Assembly (NCBI RefSeq): GCF_030929615.1
Contig: NZ_JAVFVU010000021.1
Span: 1-64,000, forward strand
Origin: Dyadobacter sp. LHD-138
Lineage (GTDB): Bacteria > Bacteroidota > Bacteroidia > Cytophagales > Spirosomataceae
DNA length: 64,000 nucleotides
Direction: 5' to 3'
Both the position numbers and the translations under genes were made by a program. Under the pieces are notes generated by a model. That model worked only from the letters and a program-made list of their open reading frames with translations. It did no database searches and was not told the DNA's origin. Below, piece by piece: positions 26,934 to 35,870 of the stretch (positions within the stretch are counted from its first letter, which is position 1; each line of letters begins with the position of its first letter).

Positions 26934-28126
26934 GATTCGCTTTTTTGAGAAGTTGAATATTGAATATATGTTTCTAAATCTTTGTCGCCCCTGCCAGAGA
27001 GGCATACGACTACGACATCCTTTGATTTTAAGCGCAACTGAGCCAGCGCGGCCAAAGCATGCGCAGATTCGATAGCCGGAATGATTCCCTCATTTTTGCT
27101 GAGTGCTATGCCCGCATCCATGGCTTCGTCATCTGTGACGGCCACAAATTCCGCCCGGCCGGTGTCATGCAGATAAGCGTGAAGTGGGCCGATCCCGGGA
27201 TAGTCCAATCCGGCTGAAATTGAATGAGCTTCCAGCACCTGCCCCTCTATTGTCTGCATAAACTTTGTTTTTGTACCGTGCAGAATTCCTTCTTTCCCGA
27301 GAAACGTAGCCGCAGCGGAAAATCCGGAGTGTAACCCTTTCCCCGCCGCTTCGGCTGCAATCAGTCTGACAGCAGGGTGATCCAGGAAGTGATAAAAAGA
27401 CCCGGCCGCGTTACTGCCGCCCCCCACACAAGCCACGACATAATCCGGCAGCTGCTTCCCTGTTAACTCCGGAACCTGGCCCAACAGCTCACAGCTGATC
27501 ACGGACTGAAAACGCGCCACCATATCCGGATAAGGGTGCGGACCAACCACCGAACCGATCACATAATACGTATCCTCAGGATTGTTGATCCAGTGGCGAA
27601 AAGCCTCATTGGTCGCATCCTTCAAGGTTTTACTGCCCGACACGGCCGGAATCACCTCTGCACCCAACAAACGCATACGTTCCACATTGGGAAATTGTCT
27701 GACCATATCCACCTCACCCATATAAACCGAGCATGGCATTTTTAACAACGCACAGGCCATGGCTGTGGCCACGCCGTGAGAACCCGCACCGGTTTCTGCC
27801 ACGATCCGCTTTTTCCCCAAGCGTTTCGCCAGTAAAACCTGCCCCAGCGTATTGTTGATTTTATGCGAACCGGAATGGCATAAATCTTCCCTTTTCAGCA
27901 ATATGCTCGCTCCATACAATCCCGATAAATACGGCGACGGATACAACGGTGTCTCCCGTCCCGCATAGCGGTGCAAAAGTCTTTTTAACTCATTTTGAAA
28001 ATCAGGATCGGCCATAATATCCTGATAGTTTTCCGCCAGTTCCGCGACATTGGGAAATAAAACTTCCGGCACAAAAGATCCTCCGTAAGGACCGTAGAAC
28101 CCGTTTTCATCAACCTGATAAGACAT
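26930..28126 (-). CDS. trpB: Tryptophan synthase beta chain
   Basis: A 398-aa PLP enzyme that condenses indole with serine to give tryptophan. The PLP Lys is Lys89 in [14 protein letters not shown]; the cofactor phosphate loop is [10 protein letters not shown]; the C-terminal motif GRGDKD is present. The length is normal. It lies directly behind a tryptophan leader peptide and terminator, so its expression should rise when charged tRNA-Trp is scarce. The other trp genes (trpE, G, D, C, F) are not in the window. Confidence 0.97.
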   Translation of the reverse strand: MSYQVDENGFYGPYGGSFVPEVLFPNVAELAENYQDIMADPDFQNELKRLLHRYAGRETPLYPSPYLSGLYGASILLKREDLCHSGSHKINNTLGQVLLAKRLGKKRIVAETGAGSHGVATAMACALLKMPCSVYMGEVDMVRQFPNVERMRLLGAEVIPAVSGSKTLKDATNEAFRHWINNPEDTYYVIGSVVGPHPYPDMVARFQSVISCELLGQVPELTGKQLPDYVVACVGGGSNAAGSFYHFLDHPAVRLIAAEAAGKGLHSGFSAAATFLGKEGILHGTKTKFMQTIEGQVLEAHSISAGLDYPGIGPLHAYLHDTGRAEFVAVTDDEAMDAGIALSKNEGIIPAIESAHALAALAQLRLKSKDVVVVCLSGRGDKDLETYIQYSTSQKSES

Positions 28127-28151
28127 AGTTTTGATAGTTAAAAGAATAAAA

Positions 28152-28178
28152 AAAGGCTCCCTGCGAACAGAGAGCCTT
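28152..28178 (-). terminator. trp attenuator terminator
   Basis: On the minus strand AAGGCTCTCTG and CAGGGAGCCTT pair around a TTCG tetraloop (one G-U pair) and are followed by seven T. It sits between trpL and trpB, about 25 bp before the trpB ATG. Confidence 0.9.
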
Positions 28179-28200
28179 GTATATAGATCCGAAGAAATAC

Positions 28201-28287
28201 TTAACAGAAAAGCCAGCGTTCACAATACCTGCGTTCGGTATTGCGCCACCAGAAAGAAACCAATGAAATGAAGATTTGCTTTTTCAT
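28201..28287 (-). CDS. trpL: trp operon leader peptide
   Basis: A 28-codon ORF beginning [18 protein letters not shown] and ending RWLFC, with two adjacent Trp codons and a third near the end. Just after the WW codons the RNA can form a hairpin, CAATACC with GGTATTG (28223-28243), the expected pause hairpin. The terminator 28152-28178 follows. This is classical translation-dependent attenuation. The -7 box ends 4 nt before the ATG, so the leader mRNA is probably leaderless. I could not trace a clear antiterminator by eye. Confidence 0.88.
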   Translation of the reverse strand: MKKQIFISLVSFWWRNTERRYCERWLFC

Positions 28288-28291
28288 GCTA

Positions 28292-28324
28292 CAAATGTAC
28301 ACATGAAAAGTATTAGCAAGCAAA
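28292..28324 (-). promoter_or_regulatory. trp operon promoter
   Basis: On the minus strand TTTG (28324-28321), a 21-bp spacer and TACATTTG (28299-28292) match the Bacteroidota -33/-7 promoter exactly. Predicted transcription starts about 28288, at the trpL start codon. Confidence 0.75.
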
Positions 28325-28326
28325 TA

Positions 28327-28359
28327 TTTTGATCAAAATTATTCACATTTGATCAAAAT
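28327..28359. promoter_or_regulatory. Two TTTGATCAAA palindromes next to the trp promoter
   Basis: TTTTGATCAAAA at 28327-28338 and ATTTGATCAAAAT at 28347-28359 are centred 20 bp apart, on one face of the helix, immediately upstream of the trp -33 element. An identical core with flank (TTTTGATCAAAATATT) occurs at 57463-57478. They are probable operators for an unknown dimeric regulator. Confidence 0.5.
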
Positions 28360-28372
28360 AATTCACACACAA

Positions 28373-29269
28373 TCAATTCATCACCTCGCGGAACAGCTTT
28401 TTAATCACGTCAATTTCCTCAGCATACATTGTTTTTTTTCTTGTACCAAAACTTAATGTATTGATCAGCTTTGTTTTGCCTTCCCATAAACGTTTAATCT
28501 GTCCATTATCTACTTCTTTTTTGCATAAAAAGTCTGGAATAATGGCGAGTCCTTTACCGCTGGTCAGGCAGCGTACAATGGAGTTCAAATTGGGGACGAT
28601 ATAATTTGGCCTGAAATCCGGGTATTTGTTAAAATTCAACTGCCAGAACTTCCTTAAATGTTCCATATCGCCCGTTGTGCCATACCACTTCTGCTGTTTC
28701 AGCCAGGTTTCGAGCTTTTCATCATCGTTCTCCGCCAGAATTTCATTTAACCTGACATCATCAATCTCGTTACCACCGACCAAAACAATTGTTTCAGAAG
28801 AAAAAGCTTCATGCTCAATTTCCGGACTCGTCCCCTTTTGCGGTGTGATGATCAGATCGAGAATCCCTTTTTCAAGGTTATCCAGCATCTCCGGATAAAG
28901 ACCAAACTGGATGATAACATTGAAAGGCAGGGTTGAAATATACTGTTCAAGCGTGATCTGGAAAGTTTCAAAACACATCCCGACACTGATCGTCGGCGTT
29001 TGCTTCTCCGTGCTTTTCTGGAAGTTTTTTTCAGCCTCTTCCAGTTTTGACAGTGGTTCAATAATAAAATTGTAGAAAACCTTTCCCCTTTCCGTCGGGA
29101 TCATCCGCCGCGCCGTCCTGTCAAAGAGTTTATAACCCACATAACTTTCGAGCGAGCTCAGGTGAAGACTCACACCAGGCTGCGAAATAAATAAAGTTTC
29201 TGCCGCGCCTGTCAGCGTTCCGCTCAAATAAATCGCTTTAAATGTCCTGTACCATTCTAAATTTACCAT
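28373..29269 (-). CDS. LysR family transcriptional regulator
   Basis: About 298 aa from MVNLEWYRTFKAIYLSGTLTGAAETLFISQPGVSLHLSSLE, the winged HTH; an ATG five codons earlier is also possible. A substrate-binding domain of LysR type follows (residues about 90-295). It is divergent from the aldo/keto reductase gene at 29456, with about 190 bp between, the usual layout for a regulator and its target. It lies upstream of the trp operon in the same direction, but trp control is already explained by the attenuator. Confidence 0.9.
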   Translation of the reverse strand: MVNLEWYRTFKAIYLSGTLTGAAETLFISQPGVSLHLSSLESYVGYKLFDRTARRMIPTERGKVFYNFIIEPLSKLEEAEKNFQKSTEKQTPTISVGMCFETFQITLEQYISTLPFNVIIQFGLYPEMLDNLEKGILDLIITPQKGTSPEIEHEAFSSETIVLVGGNEIDDVRLNEILAENDDEKLETWLKQQKWYGTTGDMEHLRKFWQLNFNKYPDFRPNYIVPNLNSIVRCLTSGKGLAIIPDFLCKKEVDNGQIKRLWEGKTKLINTLSFGTRKKTMYAEEIDVIKKLFREVMN

Positions 29270-29455
29270 ATACTTATGTATCATTTTAATAATACCAAGC
29301 TATAAAAGTACTTATTTTTATGATAATTCTTTTCCTGCCAACTTTGTAAAAAGATTCAGACGGAGGAGTATTTCAACACATCGAAAAGCCTCTCTAATGA
29401 AAAAGTACAATTATAAATAAAGTCGCATCAATGCGGCATTACGAACGACAAAATC

Positions 29456-30448
29456 ATGGAATACAGAAAATTAGGCACAACAGATTTAAACCTATCAAGC
29501 ATAACTTACGGCGCTTTTGCCATCGGCGGCTCCATGTGGGGAGGCAACGAAAAAAAGGATTCCATTGACGCCATCCACGCATCTCTGGATCATGGCGTTA
29601 CCAGCCTGGACACGGCACCGTTTTACGGGTTCGGACTTAGTGAAACATTGATCGGTGAAGCGATCAAGGAAAAGGACAGGTCGAAAATACAGATCCTTAG
29701 CAAATTCGGTTTGGTTTGGGACAAGAGCAATCAGGGAAAGGGAAAATATTTTTTCGATGCCACGGACGACCAGGGAAACCGGGTTCCTGTTTATAAATTC
29801 GCCTCAAAGGCAAACATCATCAAAGAAGTGGAAGAAAGTCTGAAACGTTTGGGAACAGATTATCTGGACCTGCTTCAAATTCACTGGCCTGATGCCACCA
29901 CACCGATCGCAGAAACCATGGAAACGATGGATCTGCTGATTCAACAGGGGAAAATAAGAGCGGCGGGGGTTTGCAACTATGATCTTTCCCAAATAAAAAC
30001 CGCCGGAGAGACAATCAAACTGGCTTCAAATCAGGTTTCTTACAGCATGCTGAACAGAGGTATTGAAACGGACGTCGTGCCTTATTCACTTGCAAACGAT
30101 ATTTCTATTATCGCATACAGTCCATTGGAAAGAGGGTTGTTAACCGGCAAGTATTTCAAGGATTCTAAGCTAAAAAGCGATGACCACCGTAACGGATATT
30201 TCGGACAGTTCCAGCTCGATAAAGTGGAGGCGTTTGTAAACAAAATTCAACCGATCGCCGCCGCCAAAAATGCCACTTTATCTCAGCTTGTGCTGCGCTG
30301 GACAACGCTTCAACCCGGTATTACCATCGTGCTGGCCGGTGCCAGAAATGCCCAGCAGGCTATTGAAAATGCAGGAGCGGTGGATATTCAAATCTCTGAG
30401 GAGGAATTAAAATTCATAGGCAAAAATCTTGCACAGCTCAATAAATAA
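29456..30448 (+). CDS. Aldo/keto reductase
   Basis: A 330-aa NAD(P)H-dependent oxidoreductase. The signatures are GVTSLDTAPFYGFGLSE (catalytic Asp and Tyr), ILSKFGLVW (Lys) and LLQIHWPD (His), with cofactor-binding SPLERGLLTGKYF and VLAGARNAQQAIEN. It is related to but distinct from the reductase at 25033. It is followed 40 bp later by an epimerase gene in the same direction, probably one transcript under the divergent LysR. Confidence 0.92.
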   Translation: MEYRKLGTTDLNLSSITYGAFAIGGSMWGGNEKKDSIDAIHASLDHGVTSLDTAPFYGFGLSETLIGEAIKEKDRSKIQILSKFGLVWDKSNQGKGKYFFDATDDQGNRVPVYKFASKANIIKEVEESLKRLGTDYLDLLQIHWPDATTPIAETMETMDLLIQQGKIRAAGVCNYDLSQIKTAGETIKLASNQVSYSMLNRGIETDVVPYSLANDISIIAYSPLERGLLTGKYFKDSKLKSDDHRNGYFGQFQLDKVEAFVNKIQPIAAAKNATLSQLVLRWTTLQPGITIVLAGARNAQQAIENAGAVDIQISEEELKFIGKNLAQLNK

Positions 30449-30488
30449 CGGTTAACAATTGCGTTTTATAACTATTAATTTCAAGATC

Positions 30489-31415
30489 ATGTCAATAAAT
30501 AAAGTGTTTATCACCGGTGCGACCGGATATATTGGTGGCTCAGTGGCCGCGCTATTGCTTAAAAAAGGTTATGAAGTGTCGGCACTGGTAAGAAAACAGG
30601 CTGATGCCGAAAAGTTGAAAGCATTGGGTATTACACCCGTTCCCGGCGCCATTCATGATACGGCGGTTTTGCGTAAAGCAACCGAAAATGCCGATGCCGT
30701 TATCCATACCGCTGATGCCGACGATGTGTATTCAGTCGTTACGTTTCTCGAAGCGTTAAAAGGAACGGGTAAAACTTTTGTTTTCACTTCCGGATCAAGT
30801 CTGGTTGGGGATAATGCAAAAGGTGAAAAGGGTGATATTGTATATTCCGAAGATATCCCCGTGCAGCCAAAATTGGAAAAACTACACCGCGTGGCACTCA
30901 ATGACCATATACTTGCCGCCGCGAAAGAAAATGTACGAACTATCGTCATTGTCCCGACCATGGTTTATGGTACAGGAACCGGGATCAAACCTGATAGCAT
31001 TCAGGTCCCGATGCTGATTGATATCGCGCGGGAAAAACAGGCCGGCGTTTACATTGAAAAAGGTGAAAATAAATGGTCCAATGTCCATATTGAGGACCTG
31101 GCGGCACTTTATGTGCTAGCCCTTGAAAATGCGCCGACAGGTTCTTACTTCTATGCCGAAAACGGTAGTGCATCTTTGAAAGACGTTGCCGTGAGCATTA
31201 GCAACATGTTAGGCTTCGGAGGTAAATCTTTATCCATTAGCCTGGATAACGCTATTGAAAAATGGGGCCCAGATGCGGCAGCCTACGGGTTTGCATCAAA
31301 CAGTCTGGTGAATGCTGATAAAGCAAAAAAACTGCTGGGATGGCAGCCAAAATACGGATCAATTCTGGAAGATATCGAGCAGGGATCGTACAAAACCATT
31401 CATGCCAGCAAATAG
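30489..31415 (+). CDS. NAD-dependent epimerase/dehydratase family protein (extended SDR)
   Basis: About 308 aa starting MSINKVFITGATGYIGGSVAALLLKKGY; the first ATG of the frame is 10 codons earlier and less likely. The Rossmann motif is GATGYIGG. Other elements are ADAVIHTADADD, the FTSGSSLVGD strand and the late segment NKWSNVHIEDLAALYVLALE. The usual YxxxK is not obvious (LHRVALNDHIL occupies the region), so it is probably an atypical SDR with reductase-like rather than epimerase activity. Probably co-transcribed with the aldo/keto reductase. Confidence 0.85.
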   Translation: MSINKVFITGATGYIGGSVAALLLKKGYEVSALVRKQADAEKLKALGITPVPGAIHDTAVLRKATENADAVIHTADADDVYSVVTFLEALKGTGKTFVFTSGSSLVGDNAKGEKGDIVYSEDIPVQPKLEKLHRVALNDHILAAAKENVRTIVIVPTMVYGTGTGIKPDSIQVPMLIDIAREKQAGVYIEKGENKWSNVHIEDLAALYVLALENAPTGSYFYAENGSASLKDVAVSISNMLGFGGKSLSISLDNAIEKWGPDAAAYGFASNSLVNADKAKKLLGWQPKYGSILEDIEQGSYKTIHASK

Positions 31416-31614
31416 GAAAATTTAATTATTCCAATAGCATCGTTTCAAAATAATCTCAGTTGTACCGATCATTCGAGAAAAGTTACAGCCGGGGTTATTT
31501 TTTTGGTGCCGGTCCGCCAAAATTTCGTCTCTTTTATTTAGAATCTGTCTTGATTTTTTTATTCTTTATTGCTATTATTACTATGTTTCTCACCAAATTA
31601 ACCAGACTCTACTC

Positions 31615-31917
31615 ATGAAGTTAACTGACAAAAAACCCTCCGTCATGGGGTTCAACAATGACGCGTATCTCCAATACCTTATTCTTCGGTATATTCTGAA
31701 TTCCGACGATCCGAAATGGGAATCTCTGAGATGGACCAATACCGAAGAAATTTCAGCCGAAACCTGGATCGCACTGCACAACACGGCAAAAAATGATGTA
31801 GAAAATCAGGGAGGAACCCTGACAGCTTATGAGTTTGTCAACAATGAGCTCGTCATTCACGAAAAAATCAACTCAAATGCATGGCCAACCAACTGGATGT
31901 GGGTTATTGAATCTTAG
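31615..31917 (+). CDS. Hypothetical protein, 100 aa
   Basis: A soluble acidic protein with many Trp and Asn (KWESLRWTNTEEISAETWIALHN, then NAWPTNWMWVIES at the end). I recognise no family. It has no signal peptide or TM segment. It stands alone, about 200 bp after the epimerase gene and 340 bp before the thioredoxin gene. Composition and a clean ATG support a real gene. Confidence 0.55.
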   Translation: MKLTDKKPSVMGFNNDAYLQYLILRYILNSDDPKWESLRWTNTEEISAETWIALHNTAKNDVENQGGTLTAYEFVNNELVIHEKINSNAWPTNWMWVIES

Positions 31918-32254
31918 TAAAAACCGGGGAGATTTTGCCGAACCAGCAAAAGCCGCAAGTGCAACAATATTCGTTTCTCCTCGCTTTCTTCACGCTTCCT
32001 TTTAATACTTGTTCACCGGTACGCGGGCTACGCCCCGGCCCGGTACAGTTATTCCTATTCCGTCTTTTGTCAACCCGGATTTTGCTTTGAGCAATGCATA
32101 ATCAGCCGGATTGCAGTTTGGTTGTCATATAAGTATGTAAAAAATAAAAGTATTTTAATTTATATATAAAATTAAATTTTACATTGCACTCATGTAAGAA
32201 AATACATAAAATATACATGCTTACACATCTAGTTTCACCAAGACATGATTAGCC
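31918..32254. other. AT-rich intergenic region
   Basis: No gene is seen. About 32125-32225 is very AT-rich with partly symmetrical TTTAATTT/AAATTAAA words and is the likely promoter region of the thioredoxin lipoprotein gene. Confidence 0.4.
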
Positions 32255-33412
32255 ATGAAAACGATTTTCTATTATTTTCAATCGGTACAAAAAACATCCC
32301 TAACCACGGTCATGTTGCTCTTCGTATCCCTTTTTTATTCATGCAGTATGATTGGTAAAGAAGAAAACGCGGTTGTAACAATAGACCTAAAAAGCGATAG
32401 TACTTATCTGGAAGGCCGGATGCTTTATCTTGGCAACACGGCTACGAGAGATTTTGTGGATTCGGCAGTTGTAAAAAATGGCAAAATACAATTTAACGTT
32501 AAAGTCGGAAAAGATTTCCTGCCATTCAACGCCAGCATACTTCATAAAACCCTGGATCCAAGAATGCCTTATCAAATAATAGGATTCAGAAACCCATACA
32601 TCGCAAAAACTTCTGAATCTGCCTTTTATGTCGACCGAGGCATCTCCAGATTTGAAACGTATAAATTATGGGAGAAAAACAACTCGACGAAAATAACCAG
32701 CCTGAATTTTATCAATATCAACAAACAAACAGAAGCGTCATACAAACATCTGCTATTAAGGATCAGTCCCGTACAATCACAAAAAAACCGGGATTTTAAC
32801 AGCAAACTGGTTCAAAAATATGCTTACTCTTTTGACATGCTCAGCCTAATCAATTTCAACAAAGGCAAGCTGAAAGAAAATGAATTAAAACACCTCCTAT
32901 CGTTATTCGACGAACGCGTTAAAAATTCAGCCGGATTCAAAAAATTAACCATTTACACGAAATATGAGAACAAAACCGGAACTTCTTTCCCAACAGATAT
33001 CGCGCTGAAAAAACCGGATAAAACCCTTGCCTCTCAGGTTCTCGATGACACAAAAAAGTATAATCTGGTCGTTTTCTGGGCGAGCTGGTGCGGCCCCTGC
33101 CGCATGGAAATTCCACAGATCCGATCGCTTTACGACAGGCATAAAGATAATCTGCACATCACTAGTATTTCGACTGATAAAAGCGAAAAACACTGGCAAA
33201 CTGCGCTTGAAAAAGAGCAAATGCCCTGGCCGCAATATTTAGTGCATGATGAAACTTCATTGGCCAAACTAAGCAAAAAATATCAATTGGAAACCATTCC
33301 TGTGTGGCTCCTTTTTGATTCAGAAAACAGGCTAATCGACAGACAGGTCGGATACTCGGAAGGTGCAGATGGTATTGAAAAAAAAGTGGAAGCGCACTTT
33401 AAAACGAAATAA
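32255..33412 (+). CDS. TlpA-type thiol:disulfide lipoprotein with N-terminal DUF4369-like domain
   Basis: A 385-aa protein with signal peptide and lipobox SLFYSC. Residues about 35-130 resemble the beta-sandwich DUF4369 domain (LEGRMLYLGN, DSAVVKNGKIQFNV). After a helical middle region, the C-terminal 140 residues are a thioredoxin fold: LVVFWASWCGPCRMEIPQIRSLY with the CxxC active site, then the cis-Pro region LETIPVWLLFD. It probably reduces or isomerises disulfides in the periplasm. Its stop codon abuts the stop of the convergent kinase gene with no intergenic base. Confidence 0.9.
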   Translation: MKTIFYYFQSVQKTSLTTVMLLFVSLFYSCSMIGKEENAVVTIDLKSDSTYLEGRMLYLGNTATRDFVDSAVVKNGKIQFNVKVGKDFLPFNASILHKTLDPRMPYQIIGFRNPYIAKTSESAFYVDRGISRFETYKLWEKNNSTKITSLNFININKQTEASYKHLLLRISPVQSQKNRDFNSKLVQKYAYSFDMLSLINFNKGKLKENELKHLLSLFDERVKNSAGFKKLTIYTKYENKTGTSFPTDIALKKPDKTLASQVLDDTKKYNLVVFWASWCGPCRMEIPQIRSLYDRHKDNLHITSISTDKSEKHWQTALEKEQMPWPQYLVHDETSLAKLSKKYQLETIPVWLLFDSENRLIDRQVGYSEGADGIEKKVEAHFKTK

Positions 33413-35491
33413 TCAAGCTGGCAGCTCCACCACCAGCTCTGTTCCGCGTGCATCGGACGAAATATTCATTTGTCCATTTAGCTTGACAACCCGTTCTTTG
33501 ATCGACCGCAGCCCCATCCCCTCCTCCTGACTTTGTGAATCAAAACCTTTGCCATTGTCTCTGATGTGCATCACAACCAACTTTTGATCCTTGTAAAGGA
33601 TGATATCAATCCGCTGTGCCTTACTATGTTTCAAAATGTTGGTAATGCCCTCCTGAATAATTCTGAGCAGTTCTATTTTGATGTGGTGCGGCAAATCCAC
33701 CAGGGATTCATCGTCTATCAGCAACTCCTGCTCAAATAAATTCCGGGGTAAAGCCTTGGCCATGACATTTTCTATAATCTCAGAAAAAGAGGATTTGGCC
33801 TCCTTTTCTGACAACCTGAACCATTCATGACTTTTCGTTCTTACACGGAGATAGGCCTGTTCAACAATGTTTGTAATCTCAAACAAACGCTGCCCCTGTT
33901 GCTTATCATCAGATGTCCGGGCTTCCTGTTCCAATAGCATTTTGGCAGAAGCAAGCGTTCCGGCCAGATCGTCATGAAGCTCCATACTGATCCGTTTTTG
34001 CTCGATCTTGGTCACCAACCGATTTCTTTCTTCCAATGCAGCAATCTGGATTTGGCTCGCGAAACTAAGTTTTTCAATTTTACTTTGCGATAATTGTTCT
34101 GCCTCCATTTCTTTGATCTTCAATTTCCGGTTGCGATTATAGAAAACCATGCCTACAACAACAAGGCTAAGCAAGGCTATGATTGTGATGGCTATTGCGC
34201 GGTCACGCTCTTTACCCCTAAGCATATTTTCCCCTTCCAGACCCTTAACCTGCGCTTCCTTTTTGACAAAATTATATTTTTGTTCAACTTCAAAAATATG
34301 ACCTCGGTTTTTAAAAACATCCATCGAGTCTCCCGTCATTTTGTTGATTTCAAGATAAACCAAAGCATCCTCTCCACGATTTTTCTCTTTATAATATTTG
34401 TACAAAACAGCGCTCACTTCATTTACCAGCGGTATTCTTTTGCGTAAAATCATGCCTTTTTCATCCCTGGAATCTGAAATCAGCTTTTCGAAAATCACCA
34501 CAGCCTCGCCCTCCCTGCCAACTTTCATCAGACTTAATGCCTTGTATTTTAACAGATAAACGATACTTATCTCCTTTGCCAACATGGCATTATAGGGTTT
34601 CGAAACCAGCAGCGAATCGCACAAGTAAATGCACAGATCAAAATCCTTAGCAAAGTAAGCATCGACAGCACTAAATGTTTTAAATACCGGATTTTGAATA
34701 TTTTTCGAAGCAGCATCCCGGATTAACGCCTTTATCTTTTCCCGATAGATGGCTTCGCCCTCCTCAAACAACTTCAGATAAATATCAAGCCGATCAACCA
34801 AAACATCCTTATAAATATCTTTGTTTTGCTTTTCCTTATAAATATCCCCGTAATAATAAAGTGCGCTGTCCTGATAACTAAGGGCATAATCGTATAATCC
34901 AAGTGATTCATATGGCCCGCTTAACGCAGCATACAACTCTCCCAATGCCGTGGTTTTACCCCCAAGCCGAGCTCTTTCCAAAGCAACATAAAGGAAACGT
35001 ACAGCTTCCTCATAGTTCCCCAAGTATGAATATAAATATCCCTTGAATCGCTCATAGGACACCGATAAATCTTCTTTTTTCCATACTTTTTTTGCACGAG
35101 CTAAATCAAGCAGATCACTGCAATATTTCATACTCAATGCATAGTTCCCGAAGGCCGCATAATACGTAGTCAAGTGACTCAATATCTCAACATTTTCACT
35201 ACCCGATCGTTGCGGAGAAATTTGTTCCGCGAGGCCGGAAGCAATGCGATCCAGCTCGGTTTTAAAATGCAGCGGTACATTACTTCTGCTAAATTCCAGG
35301 ATTTTTATCTGCTCAGTTATACTCAGCGCTACTTTACCTTTCGGGACTGGCTTACAGCTATCTGGCAGCAACTTCAGCAGATCCGGGCTGACCTGTGCAC
35401 GTATAGCATTAGGCAAAAAAACAAACAAAACAAAGGCCAATGTTACAAATAACAGTAGGCGCCTGTTAATCAACACATAAAAATTTACCAT
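33413..35491 (-). CDS. TPR-containing membrane sensor histidine kinase (NarL/DegS type)
   Basis: About 692 aa. It has a signal peptide or TM at the N-terminus, a periplasmic stretch with TPR-like helical repeats (about 60-400), a TM helix (IAITIIALLSLVVVGMVFY) and a coiled coil. The dimerisation/phosphoacceptor motif is ISMELHDDLAGTLASAKMLL. The HATPase_c domain follows, with GITNILKHSKAQ (N box), IRDNGKGFDSQ (G1) and GMGLRSIKERV (G2). ATG 35491 is preferred to the GTG at 35500. No response regulator is adjacent, so it is an orphan kinase; partners are normally LuxR-type regulators. Confidence 0.9.
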   Translation of the reverse strand: MVNFYVLINRRLLLFVTLAFVLFVFLPNAIRAQVSPDLLKLLPDSCKPVPKGKVALSITEQIKILEFSRSNVPLHFKTELDRIASGLAEQISPQRSGSENVEILSHLTTYYAAFGNYALSMKYCSDLLDLARAKKVWKKEDLSVSYERFKGYLYSYLGNYEEAVRFLYVALERARLGGKTTALGELYAALSGPYESLGLYDYALSYQDSALYYYGDIYKEKQNKDIYKDVLVDRLDIYLKLFEEGEAIYREKIKALIRDAASKNIQNPVFKTFSAVDAYFAKDFDLCIYLCDSLLVSKPYNAMLAKEISIVYLLKYKALSLMKVGREGEAVVIFEKLISDSRDEKGMILRKRIPLVNEVSAVLYKYYKEKNRGEDALVYLEINKMTGDSMDVFKNRGHIFEVEQKYNFVKKEAQVKGLEGENMLRGKERDRAIAITIIALLSLVVVGMVFYNRNRKLKIKEMEAEQLSQSKIEKLSFASQIQIAALEERNRLVTKIEQKRISMELHDDLAGTLASAKMLLEQEARTSDDKQQGQRLFEITNIVEQAYLRVRTKSHEWFRLSEKEAKSSFSEIIENVMAKALPRNLFEQELLIDDESLVDLPHHIKIELLRIIQEGITNILKHSKAQRIDIILYKDQKLVVMHIRDNGKGFDSQSQEEGMGLRSIKERVVKLNGQMNISSDARGTELVVELPA

Positions 35492-35500
35492 AAAATGCAC

Positions 35501-35870
35501 TTGCTAAATTTTAACCGTACCTGCGCAATAGAAATGACTCTATTGTTTAATAGAATTTTTTCTATCATTTTCTAGATAGATGAGTTTGACGAACCCTTTC
35601 GTGAAAAGTCACCTTCATTCCATAAATTTTTAGAGAAAATTTTCCGACGATCAGTCTGCGCCAACAGGACACGCTTATTTGAAATTTATCCGGCCAGAAT
35701 AAGGGTAGAAATCATGCCAACCAGCAAGCGTATACGTTAATCACGACGAGATACTGACGGTAGCCAGAACCGTGCACGAGCATTTGCAATGATAATCGTG
35801 ATTTCAAACATAAAAAACCGACCAAAAAACTTTGGCCGGTTTTCAATTACTACCTATTTTCATTTTTTAT
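35501..35870. other. Intergenic region between kinase and phospholipase genes
   Basis: No gene is seen in about 370 bp. It should contain the kinase promoter; its right end holds the phospholipase terminator (35814-35843). Confidence 0.5.
35814..35843 (-). terminator. Terminator of the phospholipase C gene
   Basis: On the minus strand AAAACCGGCCAA pairs with TTGGTCGGTTTT (one G-U pair) around a 6-nt loop, followed by further T. Confidence 0.75.

Noticed and set aside
28327..28359. FNR/CRP-type boxes at the TTTGATCAAA palindromes
   Set aside because: FNR and CRP sites need a 4-6 bp spacer between half-sites; here the arms meet without one.
28373..29269. LysR gene as a TrpI-like activator of trpBA
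   Set aside because: It is divergent from an aldo/keto reductase gene in the usual regulator-target layout, and trpBA already has a complete attenuator; nothing ties the protein to indoleglycerol phosphate.
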